From an uncultured Marvinbryantia sp. (GTDB taxonomy: Bacteria; Bacillota; Clostridia; Lachnospirales; Lachnospiraceae): a DNA stretch of 9,250 nucleotides. Both the position numbers and the translations under genes were made by a program. The stretch is from the NCBI GenBank assembly GCA_934394985.1, contig CAKRRF010000063.1:1-9250 (forward strand), in the 5' to 3' direction. Below, piece after piece: positions 1 to 6,266 of this stretch. The notes under the pieces are model-generated. The model had not been told where the DNA came from. It made no database searches and saw only the letters and a program-made list of their open reading frames with translations. Every line of letters begins with the position of its first letter. The first letter of the stretch is position 1.

Positions 1-54
1 GGTGTGAAGATCGAATACACCTTAGAAAAGAAAGAAGAAAAAGATACCGGATAA
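1..54 (+). CDS. C-terminal end of an upstream gene (partial)
   Basis: Frame 1 is open from the window edge to a TAA at 52-54 and gives a 17-residue tail rich in Lys and Glu, ending in DTG. The downstream gene starts 10 bases after this stop, and its ribosome site (aaggag) directly follows the stop, as expected inside an operon. The piece is too short to recognise a family, and it could be chance reading-frame openness in A-rich DNA. Confidence 0.5.
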   Translation, partial: GVKIEYTLEKKEEKDTG

Positions 55-64
55 GGAGAAGAAA

Positions 65-502
65 ATGGAATACGTAAGATTCATGGGAAAAGAAGAATTA
101 AAGAAATATATGAACGGCGAAACATTACATAACAAAACAATATGGAGAGAAAACTATGGAAACTCTGATTCCATAGGATTCTGTTTCTTCGACGATTCTG
201 TTGATCCGGAAGAAAGACTTAAATATCTGGCCGGAGTAGTAGACATGAGCGCAGTTGCTGTGTTTGAGAGAACAGTTGAGAATCCGATGAGAAAAAGCAC
301 AGGGATTTACAGAGATCCGGAAAACGACACAGTTGAAAACTTGTTAGCGGCGTTTCTCGGAGAAGGTATAAAAACAATGGAAATACAGGAATACAGCATT
401 GAAGAGTACAGCGAAAAGACAATGCGGCTTGTAAAGACGGGAACACCGGACATAAACCTTAAAGGGGATTATTCAATAAAATGGCACACAGAAAATAATT
501 GA
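65..502 (+). CDS. Hypothetical protein, 145 aa
   Basis: This is a soluble 145-residue protein with no signal peptide or membrane segment. The start is supported by aaggag about seven bases upstream. The N-terminus (MEYVRFMGKEELKKYMNGE) has the look of small proteins that begin with a Y-x-R-F strand followed by a helix with an N-G-E turn. A hydrophobic strand (SIGFCFF) near residues 36-42 and another around residues 62-68 suggest a compact alpha/beta fold. I do not recognise the family. A loose resemblance to the start of ADP-ribosyltransferase-like folds (an early Arg, then hydroxyl-rich strands) is too weak to use as a call. It probably belongs to the operon that includes the next two genes. 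Confidence 0.75.
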   Translation: MEYVRFMGKEELKKYMNGETLHNKTIWRENYGNSDSIGFCFFDDSVDPEERLKYLAGVVDMSAVAVFERTVENPMRKSTGIYRDPENDTVENLLAAFLGEGIKTMEIQEYSIEEYSEKTMRLVKTGTPDINLKGDYSIKWHTENN

Positions 503-522
503 AAGAGAGGAGATGAACATTA

Positions 523-720
523 ATGGAGCACAAGATAATCGCATCTTTACTGATTGGTTACACAATCGCCTTGCTCCCGATCTGGGACTGGAACACAAGA
601 CCGGAATTCTTTGCCGGAACAATAGTGCTGAGCATCACATGCCTGGCAATTCTGGTCTGGCTGCAGGAGAAGAGAAGAGCAATTAAAAAAGCCCTCACGT
701 CTGCAAACATGAGAGGCTAA
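523..720 (+). CDS. Small membrane protein, two TM helices, 65 aa
   Basis: This 65-residue protein has two predicted hydrophobic helices, at about residues 5-20 (IIASLLIGYTIALLPIW) and 29-47 (FFAGTIVLSITCLAILVWL). They are joined by a short polar turn containing DWNTRP and followed by a basic tail (QEKRRAIKK). By the positive-inside rule the C-terminus would be cytoplasmic and the protein a hairpin in the membrane. The start has a gaggag ribosome site about ten bases upstream and lies 20 bases after the previous stop. Small two-helix proteins of this type are common on phages and plasmids (holin-like, immunity or unknown roles). Nothing here decides which, and no lysis gene is adjacent. Confidence 0.65.
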   Translation: MEHKIIASLLIGYTIALLPIWDWNTRPEFFAGTIVLSITCLAILVWLQEKRRAIKKALTSANMRG

Positions 721-786
721 AAAGAAAATAATTTGATTTACAAGAAGTATAAAACAAAACAAGAGAAAAAGCAAGGAGAAAATAAA

Positions 787-1122
787 ATGCTGAAAAAAGA
801 TTTTGACGGATATCTGGAATTCGTGCAGAAAGTCCAGGAAGCTGACAATGAAGAAATGGAAAAACTCTGCATAGAACGTACGCAGTTATATGTAGATAAG
901 ATCCAGGATGTAATAGGAGTTGCACCGAGCGGGGATATGGCCTTTATTATCACAGCGCTGAGGATGATAACAGAAGCCGTGCAGAAACTTGAACCAGAGG
1001 CGACACGCATGGCACAGAAACTGTTTGGTGGAATGAGCTGCTCAAACAAATCCGGCACGTTCAACACGAATACGACTGAGGCGGCCGCCAGAGCATACGT
1101 AGAAATTTTAAAAAGACAATAA
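787..1122 (+). CDS. Hypothetical protein, 112 aa
   Basis: The start is placed at ATG 787 because a good aaggag lies seven bases upstream; the frame is open back to a TTG at 733, but that has no ribosome site. The protein is mainly helical. It has an acidic amphipathic N-terminal half (EFVQKVQEADNEEMEKL), a hydrophobic helix near residues 59-70 and a polar Ser/Thr/Asn-rich loop (CSNKSGTFNTNTTEAAARA) before a final helix. There is no signal peptide and no clear membrane span. I do not recognise the family. It is the last gene before the stem-loop at 1126-1151 and the rep leader, so it closes the upstream operon. Confidence 0.7.
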   Translation: MLKKDFDGYLEFVQKVQEADNEEMEKLCIERTQLYVDKIQDVIGVAPSGDMAFIITALRMITEAVQKLEPEATRMAQKLFGGMSCSNKSGTFNTNTTEAAARAYVEILKRQ

Positions 1123-1125
1123 AAA

Positions 1126-1151
1126 ATCCCATGTTCCGTCACACATGGGAT
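1126..1151. terminator. Stem-loop with flanking A-tract; possible bidirectional or leftward terminator
   Basis: Nine-base arms (atcccatgt and acatgggat) enclose an eight-base loop, four bases after the stop of the 112-aa gene. Six A residues (1121-1126) precede and run into it, so on the minus strand the hairpin is followed by a T-run, the classic intrinsic terminator layout for leftward transcripts. On the plus strand it is followed only by taggctttct, a weak T-tract, so rightward termination would be partial. A smaller aggc/gcct hairpin (1152-1164) adjoins it. Confidence 0.55.
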
Positions 1152-1172
1152 AGGCTTTCTGCCTTATGTCAT

Positions 1173-1200
1173 TTGATATATTACGAATATAACATATAAG
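1173..1200 (+). promoter_or_regulatory. Candidate sigma-A-type promoter for rep
   Basis: TTGATA (1173-1178) and TATAAG (1195-1200) are separated by 16 bases, close to the housekeeping consensus, in an AT-rich stretch. Transcription would begin near 1207, giving a leader of about 115 bases that carries the long hairpin at 1217-1267 before the rep start at 1323. A second TTGATA at 1281 with CATATA at 1305 also exists, but it would leave almost no room for a leader. This is a consensus match by eye only. Confidence 0.4.
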
Positions 1201-1216
1201 TGCCAGAAAGTCAACA

Positions 1217-1267
1217 GCATACAGGCATTTCGTATAACCGGTTCATCCGGTATACGGGCTTGTATGC
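1217..1267. promoter_or_regulatory. Long two-part hairpin upstream of rep; candidate origin or leader control structure
   Basis: The inner stem pairs 1231-1241 with 1247-1256 (cgtata, one bulged a, ccgg against ccggtatacg) around the five-base loop ttcat. The outer stem pairs 1217-1226 with 1258-1267 (gcatacaggc against ggcttgtatgc's last ten bases, including one G-T wobble). A short internal loop separates the stems, giving about 20 base pairs in all. Its position just 5' of an HUH initiator gene fits a double-strand origin of rolling-circle replication, where the nick site is presented in or near a hairpin. It could equally be a leader structure that controls rep expression. No nick sequence can be assigned from this window. 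Confidence 0.5.
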
Positions 1268-1322
1268 GGTATTAACATTGTTGATAAACATATATTATAG
1301 AACACATATAACAAGAGGGCAT

Positions 1323-2249
1323 ATGTTATTCGTTAGAGAGAAGAAAGTTGACTGCGGGGATTACAGAGAAGTGGATATCATTCCGAGAACGGAAGAAGCG
1401 GAGAAAGCAGTCAAAGGCAGAAGAAGAAAGAAACAGAGGGAGAGTCCCCCGAAACAGAGAGAATTGAACAGCAAGAATGCAAGACGGTATCTGGAGAAGC
1501 TGGCAAATGGAAACTTCTTCAGCGGAGATCTTCACGTGAGCCTTACATATGATGCTGATCACCTTCCAAAAACGAGGGAAGAGGCAGAAAAAGAAGTGAA
1601 GAAATACTTGAATAAAGTTTCTTACAGAAGAGAGAAGCTAGGACTCGAACCTCTCAAATACATTTTAGTCACAGAAGGTGGTACGGATAAAGACGGGAAT
1701 CTGAAAAGAATCCATCACCATATCCTTATGAACGGAGGCCCTGGAAATTTCCGGGATGATGCAGAACTGCTATGGACCAGGGAACGTATCAACTGGAAAA
1801 AAGCAGAAGAGGATGAGGAATACAGGACAGAGATAGAGAAGAGATCTATCGGGTATCGCAATGCAGACCGTATCCAGGCAGGGGACAACGGAATCTCTGA
1901 TCTGGCTAACTATATTGCAAAGGATCCTTCCGGAAAGAAGCGCTGGTCAAGCAGCAGGAATCTGGAATTGCCGGTTATCCGGAAACCAAATGACACAAAG
2001 TACACAAAGAGCAAAGTAGAACGACTGGTTACATCCCCTGATTCCGGAAGAGAATATTTTGAGAAGCAATATCCGGAATACAAGATCACAGAGATTAATC
2101 CGGTCTATTACGAAGAAACAGGCTGGCACGTATATCTGAAGATGTGGAAGAAGAAGCGGACTCCGCGCAAGAAGCTTCTGAAGCACAAGAGAAAAAGAAC
2201 TAGACACAGGACTGTAAAAACGAGAGGAGGTGCAAAATGCCAGAGGTAA
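1323..2249 (+). CDS. rep: HUH-family rolling-circle replication initiator (Rep), 308 aa
   Basis: Rep proteins of this class nick one strand at the origin, stay bound through a tyrosine and start rolling-circle replication. The three expected motifs are in order: motif I LHVSLTYD at residues 70-77; motif II RIHHHILMNG, with the metal-binding histidines within H131-H133; and motif III YIAK, with the likely nucleophile Tyr197 and Lys200. The motif III context (ANYIAKDPSGKKRWSSSRNL) matches the phage G2P/ORF2-like Rep group. A Lys/Arg-rich stretch follows the N-terminus (GRRRKKQR) and about 35 very basic residues form the C-terminus; both probably contact DNA. ATG 1323 is preferred over a GTG at 1200 because related proteins start with a similar M-x-F-V-R...CG-Y-EVDI segment, and the added 41 residues would be translated through the hairpin region. 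The ribosome site (agaggg, three bases from ATG) is poorly spaced, consistent with low initiator levels. Confidence 0.88.
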   Translation: MLFVREKKVDCGDYREVDIIPRTEEAEKAVKGRRRKKQRESPPKQRELNSKNARRYLEKLANGNFFSGDLHVSLTYDADHLPKTREEAEKEVKKYLNKVSYRREKLGLEPLKYILVTEGGTDKDGNLKRIHHHILMNGGPGNFRDDAELLWTRERINWKKAEEDEEYRTEIEKRSIGYRNADRIQAGDNGISDLANYIAKDPSGKKRWSSSRNLELPVIRKPNDTKYTKSKVERLVTSPDSGREYFEKQYPEYKITEINPVYYEETGWHVYLKMWKKKRTPRKKLLKHKRKRTRHRTVKTRGGAKCQR

Positions 2250-2755
2250 ACATATACATCGAAACTGACAGCGTATTTCAGGGAAAAACCGACAGAAAAT
2301 GTGGATATGTCCTTTCAGTCATGACCCGACATGGGGAAAAGACAAAAGAGGGCTTCGGGCATCTTGAAGGAACTTACCACCAAACGGTGCTGATTACACT
2401 TGCAGAAGCCTTGGAGCGCATGGCAGTACCTTGCCATATCTGCGTGCATACAAAAGACGTGTACGTTGCAAGCAGAATCCTGAAACTGGAGGAGATGGCC
2501 GGATCCGACTGGATGGACTCCAAAGGAAAGCAGATAAAAAACACAGAAGAATGGAGGCGAATATATCAAGCTGTCCACGCACTTCCGGAAACACATAAAC
2601 TGGTCACAAAAACTGAGAAACACAGTTATTCCAGCTGGATTCAGGAGGAAATGATAAAGAGAACAAATGAATGTAAACGAATTATGGGGGAAGGCCTGGA
2701 GCCTCCGGCCAGAACAGAACCCAAGGTCAATGGAATACCTGGGTACCATTACTAA
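2237..2755 (+). CDS. RNase H-fold protein, probably catalytically degenerate, 172 aa
   Basis: The order of elements is that of RNase HI: a first strand with Asp11 (NIYIETDS), a second strand (GYVLSVMT), a helix preceded by a His-Gln where RNase HI has Asn-Arg (YHQTVLITLAEALERM, 47-62), a fourth strand with Asp74 (ICVHTKDVYV), and a C-terminal His129 in KHSYSSWIQEEM. RNase H cuts the RNA of RNA-DNA hybrids, for example in primers. By hand alignment the usual helix glutamate falls on Val51, and the final aspartate of HSG-x-ERAD is absent, so cleavage activity is doubtful; a hybrid-binding or structural role is possible. The gene overlaps the end of rep by 13 bases and has an excellent AGGAGGTG ribosome site (2225-2232), so the two are probably co-translated. 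The last 30 residues lie outside the fold. Confidence 0.75.
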   Translation: MPEVNIYIETDSVFQGKTDRKCGYVLSVMTRHGEKTKEGFGHLEGTYHQTVLITLAEALERMAVPCHICVHTKDVYVASRILKLEEMAGSDWMDSKGKQIKNTEEWRRIYQAVHALPETHKLVTKTEKHSYSSWIQEEMIKRTNECKRIMGEGLEPPARTEPKVNGIPGYHY

Positions 2756-2891
2756 ATCTGGTATCCGGTTTACATATTACAAAGACGAGAAGGGAGGAAT
2801 ATGGTTTGACGACGAACCAGAAGGCGGGAAACCAGAGTGGATGCAAAGAGCAGACGCGGAACGTAGACGAAGGAATCGGAAGCATTCTTGA
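2730..2891 (+). CDS. Small hypothetical protein, 53 aa
   Basis: The short polypeptide has a strand-turn-strand core (GIRFTYYKDEKGGIWFDDEP) followed by a charged, Arg-rich tail (ADAERRRRNRKHS). This pattern is familiar from small phage and plasmid proteins, but I cannot name the family. ATG 2730 is chosen because the core begins just after it; an in-frame ATG at 2667 would lengthen it to 74 residues and overlap the RNase H-fold gene by 89 bases instead of 26. Ribosome sites for both are weak (aagg three bases before 2730). The 3' end overlaps the next gene in another frame, so coding of this segment is likely but not certain. Confidence 0.5.
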   Translation: MEYLGTITKSGIRFTYYKDEKGGIWFDDEPEGGKPEWMQRADAERRRRNRKHS

Positions 2892-3213
2892 AGAACTGGA
2901 AGCCTATATATGCGACAAGCTCTGCTTCTACAATCATATACAGATAACACAGGAAGAACGTGATCAGTGCTGCAGTAACTGCCAGATGCATGACAAGGTA
3001 GATAATATCGAGACAGAATATGAAAAAATCAATACTTTTTCTAAAAGTGCCGCATACGCGCTTATGGAGAAATATAGAAATATTGTACTCTGCAAAGACT
3101 GTATATACAGAGCACATGAGAAAACAGGATATGACTGGTGCAGACTTGCAAAAGGACTGGATGAAAGCCTCGGAGAATCCGAAGGATGCAGCAGGGGTAA
3201 AGAAAAAGAATAA
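2806..3213 (+). CDS. Cys-rich protein with two putative zinc-binding modules, TTG start, 135 aa
   Basis: No in-frame ATG precedes the conserved-looking part, so TTG 2806 is the best start; AGGGAGG (2791-2797) lies eight bases upstream. The protein holds two Cys groups. The first, residues 36-59 (C36, C40, C55/C56, C59; AYICDKLC...CCSNC), resembles small clostridial proteins that start with an LE-x-YICD-x-LC helix. The second, residues 96-128 (LCKDCIYR, W111-C112, GCSRG), resembles short phage proteins with a CKDC...WC...GxCSRG pattern. Each could bind one zinc, so this looks like a fusion of two small modules. It overlaps the 53-aa ORF by 86 bases and ends 14 bases before parA. Function is unknown; a nucleic-acid or protein-contact role beside the partition genes is inference. 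Confidence 0.65.
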   Translation: MTTNQKAGNQSGCKEQTRNVDEGIGSILEELEAYICDKLCFYNHIQITQEERDQCCSNCQMHDKVDNIETEYEKINTFSKSAAYALMEKYRNIVLCKDCIYRAHEKTGYDWCRLAKGLDESLGESEGCSRGKEKE

Positions 3214-3227
3214 AAAGGAGAATCCAT

Positions 3228-3992
3228 ATGAGAACAATTGCAATTATCAATTTAAAAGGAGGGGTGGCAAAGACCACCTCAAGCATCAATATTGCTTACA
3301 TTCTTTCTGCAAAGGGCAAGAGAGTCCTTCTTGTAGATAACGACAAACAGGGAGACTGCTCGAGGGGGATGAACCGACGTACTCAGGAAGGAGCAGGAAT
3401 AGACAAGATAATGGTTGACAAGAAACCGGATATGGCAAGCCTGATTCAGAAAACAGATTACGAGAATTTAGATGTGATCACTGCGAATCTGAACCTTCTG
3501 ACAGCAAACATGGAGGTGACGATGGACCGTGTAAGACCTCAGCAGACCAGACTAAAGAACGCCCTACAACAGGTAAAAGACAATTATGATTACTGTGTGA
3601 TTGATAATGCCCCGGACATCAATGTATCTGTCATAAATGCACTGACGGCAGCAGATGACGTTTTGATCCCGGTGGAAGTTGATGATAACACGACGGAAGG
3701 CATGGATGAGCTTCTGGATCAGATTGATGAAATTAAATGCGAACTTAACCCAGATCTGGAAAATGTAAAGTGTTTTATCAGCAAGTACAACAAATACAAT
3801 GAAGCACATAGCCAGGGAGCGGAGATTATAAGGAAATGGTATCCGACGATGGAGACGGTGATCAGAAATTCTCTGGCAGTTGCAAAGAGTACATACGCCA
3901 GAATGCCGGTCGTGTTATACAGCAAGCGGTCAGCGGCAGCAGAAGACTATCAGACACTTGTAGAGGAATATCTGTGGATGATAGGGAGGTAA
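3228..3992 (+). CDS. parA: ParA-type partition ATPase, 254 aa
   Basis: ParA forms ATP-bound dimers on the nucleoid and moves ParB-bound plasmid or chromosome copies apart. The deviant Walker A motif is complete near the N-terminus (KGGVAKTT, residues 10-17, with signature Lys10 and catalytic-loop Lys15). The switch region VDNDKQGD follows near residue 36 (most relatives have D-x-D-P-Q), and the Walker B strand reads YCVIDNAPD. There is no N-terminal helix-turn-helix extension, so this is a short, type Ib-like or Soj-like ParA. Its length is typical. The start has an aaaaggag ribosome site, and the stop lies six bases before parB, whose own ribosome site covers the end of parA. The cytosolic ATPase would pair with the ParB-like product next to it. 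Confidence 0.93.
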   Translation: MRTIAIINLKGGVAKTTSSINIAYILSAKGKRVLLVDNDKQGDCSRGMNRRTQEGAGIDKIMVDKKPDMASLIQKTDYENLDVITANLNLLTANMEVTMDRVRPQQTRLKNALQQVKDNYDYCVIDNAPDINVSVINALTAADDVLIPVEVDDNTTEGMDELLDQIDEIKCELNPDLENVKCFISKYNKYNEAHSQGAEIIRKWYPTMETVIRNSLAVAKSTYARMPVVLYSKRSAAAEDYQTLVEEYLWMIGR

Positions 3993-3998
3993 CAATCA

Positions 3999-6266
3999 AT
4001 GGGAAGAGAGAAATTTAGTGCGCTGGACATGCTGTCAAAGCGGTCCTTGCCGGAAAGAAAAGAGAAGCAGGCAATTATATACAAGGATCCCAGAGAATTG
4101 GTGCCGACTCAGGAAAACTTCTACACAACAAAAAACATTAGCAAACTCAAAGCGTCGATAAAGATCACAGGGTACCTGATGCAGCCAATTCTGATAGAGA
4201 ATGTAGATGGAGAAGATAAAGTACTTGCCGGACATCGTAGAAGATTATGTTGCATAGAACTGATCGAAGAAGGAGACACCAGATTCGAGAAGGTTCCGTG
4301 CATGTATGCTGCGGAAATTAATGTTTCAGAGGACAAAGAACTGACACCGGAGCAGAGAGAAGCAATCACACCGTTCCTCAGACAATTCAAGGTGATTCAG
4401 GCAAACAATTACAGAGATAAGAATGATTGGGAAAGAATGCAGGAAGCCCTTGAGATGGAGAAGATTGTTAAAGGTCTGAAAGAGAAGGTTGGCATAACGG
4501 GAACAGTCAGAGAGAATTTGAAAGAACTCCTTGGAGTGTCAAACGCTCAGTTTGGCCGTTATAAGAACATTAGCAATCATCTGTCAGAGGAATTGATGGA
4601 AGAGTTTCAGGATGGAGAGATTAACATTTCTGTGGCAGATGCTGCAGCATCCCTGGAACCGGAACTGCAGAAGCTGGCATACGAGATGTACATGAAAAAC
4701 AAAATCCTGACACTTCCGGATATCCAACTTCTGAAAGATCGGCAGGCGTTAAATGCAGACATTCCAGGGCAGATGACAATAGAACAGGCAACAAGGCAGC
4801 AGAAGCCTGCAGAAGATGAGACGCCGATTCCCGTAGAACTGCAGATAGAAAGATTCTTTGACAGCTTGAAAAAGAACACAACAGCCAGGATCCGCAATGG
4901 AGACAAGCTGATGGGAACAAAGATGATTAGCATGCTCTATTGCTATGTAAAACACAGAAACGGGTACCTGAACTATCAGGGACATCCGGATAGGATCACA
5001 TTCAACCCAGACAGCCCGGAAGAGAAAGAAATGACCTGGCAGGAGCTGACCGAAGAACTGATCAGACGCTACTCCACAAAGAAACCGGTCAAAATGACCA
5101 CAATTGATGCACCGGAAGCGGTAGTTACGCTTACGGAGTCGGTAGCAGTTAAAGCGTTTTGTGAAGCTTATCCCAAAAAATTGAAAACGATCATGAGGAT
5201 ATGCCGAAGATGCAAAGACAATGCAGAAGCTGCTAAGGCCGTACAAATGGATTTTGCACCAGGTGGATTTAGTTCATTAAGCGGGAGCAACGTAAATTAT
5301 AGCTTTATGTCGTTCACGGCAGGACTTGAAATTGAAGTGAACAGTGAAAAAGTATCAATGAAATATGGCCGGCTGATTGTAGAAGCAAAGAATCTCTATG
5401 ATCCATTTTCTCCAGAATTCGATATAGAGCCAAAGAAACCAGAAGTAAAAGATGATGGAGGACCGGCAAAATGTATCACAGGACAATCCGGATCTGGAGT
5501 ATGTGGAGCAGCTGCTTATTGTAGCCAGGAATACAACTGCTGTTCTCAGTGCCCGGACGACTGTAACAGCCGTTGTGGGTGGATTCCGGAAAAAAACTGC
5601 CAACCGGCAGCAGAAACACCGGACGAAAAGCAGCAGGAAGACCATTCCGGTGATCTCGCCGAGATGGAGAAACATCTGGAAAATACAGATAAAATTCCAG
5701 ATGCGTGGCCGGAAGATTTAAAAGATATCCCAGTACCTACAGGTGTAGAAATCATCGGATATCTGTACGATGAAGAAAGAAGACTCAAAGAATTCTTTGA
5801 AGCAGAAAAAGAAGATCCTGGATTACCGCACATGACAATCCTGAAGCAGCAGCTGATCGTTGGAGGACTGAGAATTATTAAAAATCTTGTAGAAGATTGT
5901 AAGGAAGAACCGGAAGAATCAGAACAGCCGCCTCTTCCGATCATGAGAAACAATGACCAGCGCAAGGAGTGGCTGAAAAATTATAAAGCCTGGGGACTCT
6001 GGTACACCGATAATCATACCGGCGTGAAATATTACAAATACGATTTCGAAAACGGCGCCCGTTTGATCGTAGAAGAATACGAGAAAGAGCCTTTGCCAGA
6101 AAACAGCTGGTATGTGCCGGAAGAACCATATTACATGCATCTGATAGGAGGACCGGAACCAAACAGAAAAGGCGGAATTCCAAAATGGACATATCATTCG
6201 AAATACAACAAGTATCCGAACAGCGAAACAGAACTCGTAGAATTTTTAAAGGAGATTCAAAAATGA
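3999..6266 (+). CDS. parB: Large composite ParB-like partition protein, 755 aa
   Basis: ParB binds centromere sites and stimulates ParA. The N-terminal ParB/Srx-type domain runs from about residue 24 to 105, with the box AGHRRR at residues 77-82 in place of the usual GERRxRA. A helix-turn-helix part follows (about 135-215, TVRENLKELLGVSNAQFGRY). The rest is unusual, since plain ParB proteins are about 250-350 residues. There is a middle region (about 275-490) with FCEAYPKKLKTIMRICRRC and YGRLIVEAKNLYDPF, then a Cys cluster at 492-534 (VCGAAAYC, CCSQCPDDCNSRCGW), an acidic linker, and a C-terminal domain (about 649-755, EWLKNYKAWGLWY...NGARLIVEEYE) that I associate with other clostridial mobile-element proteins. 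It may combine centromere binding with a zinc- or metal-binding regulatory part. AGGGAGG precedes the start. The stop overlaps the next start as ATGA. Confidence 0.85.
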   Translation: MGREKFSALDMLSKRSLPERKEKQAIIYKDPRELVPTQENFYTTKNISKLKASIKITGYLMQPILIENVDGEDKVLAGHRRRLCCIELIEEGDTRFEKVPCMYAAEINVSEDKELTPEQREAITPFLRQFKVIQANNYRDKNDWERMQEALEMEKIVKGLKEKVGITGTVRENLKELLGVSNAQFGRYKNISNHLSEELMEEFQDGEINISVADAAASLEPELQKLAYEMYMKNKILTLPDIQLLKDRQALNADIPGQMTIEQATRQQKPAEDETPIPVELQIERFFDSLKKNTTARIRNGDKLMGTKMISMLYCYVKHRNGYLNYQGHPDRITFNPDSPEEKEMTWQELTEELIRRYSTKKPVKMTTIDAPEAVVTLTESVAVKAFCEAYPKKLKTIMRICRRCKDNAEAAKAVQMDFAPGGFSSLSGSNVNYSFMSFTAGLEIEVNSEKVSMKYGRLIVEAKNLYDPFSPEFDIEPKKPEVKDDGGPAKCITGQSGSGVCGAAAYCSQEYNCCSQCPDDCNSRCGWIPEKNCQPAAETPDEKQQEDHSGDLAEMEKHLENTDKIPDAWPEDLKDIPVPTGVEIIGYLYDEERRLKEFFEAEKEDPGLPHMTILKQQLIVGGLRIIKNLVEDCKEEPEESEQPPLPIMRNNDQRKEWLKNYKAWGLWYTDNHTGVKYYKYDFENGARLIVEEYEKEPLPENSWYVPEEPYYMHLIGGPEPNRKGGIPKWTYHSKYNKYPNSETELVEFLKEIQK

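Noticed and set aside
1192..1311. Three ACATATA copies as Rep-binding iterons
   Set aside because: They are short, irregularly spaced and in AT-rich DNA where such strings arise easily. They are mentioned only as part of the origin region.
1200..1322. GTG start for Rep at 1200 adding 41 residues
   Set aside because: No ribosome site precedes it, it overlaps the promoter-like element, and the added residues read through the hairpin and do not resemble Rep N-termini.
3020..3340. A 106-codon + strand ORF spanning the Cys-rich gene and the start of parA
   Set aside because: It overlaps two better-supported genes, including the ParA Walker A motif in its true frame, and has no ribosome site.
4749..5246. 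Minus-strand ORF of 165 codons opposite parB
   Set aside because: It has no motif and the antisense composition bias; the + strand carries the ParB frame throughout.
3999..6266. Canonical parS site (TGTTTCACGTGAAACA-like) for the ParB
   Set aside because: I scanned by eye near parAB and found no close match. This does not exclude another type of centromere.
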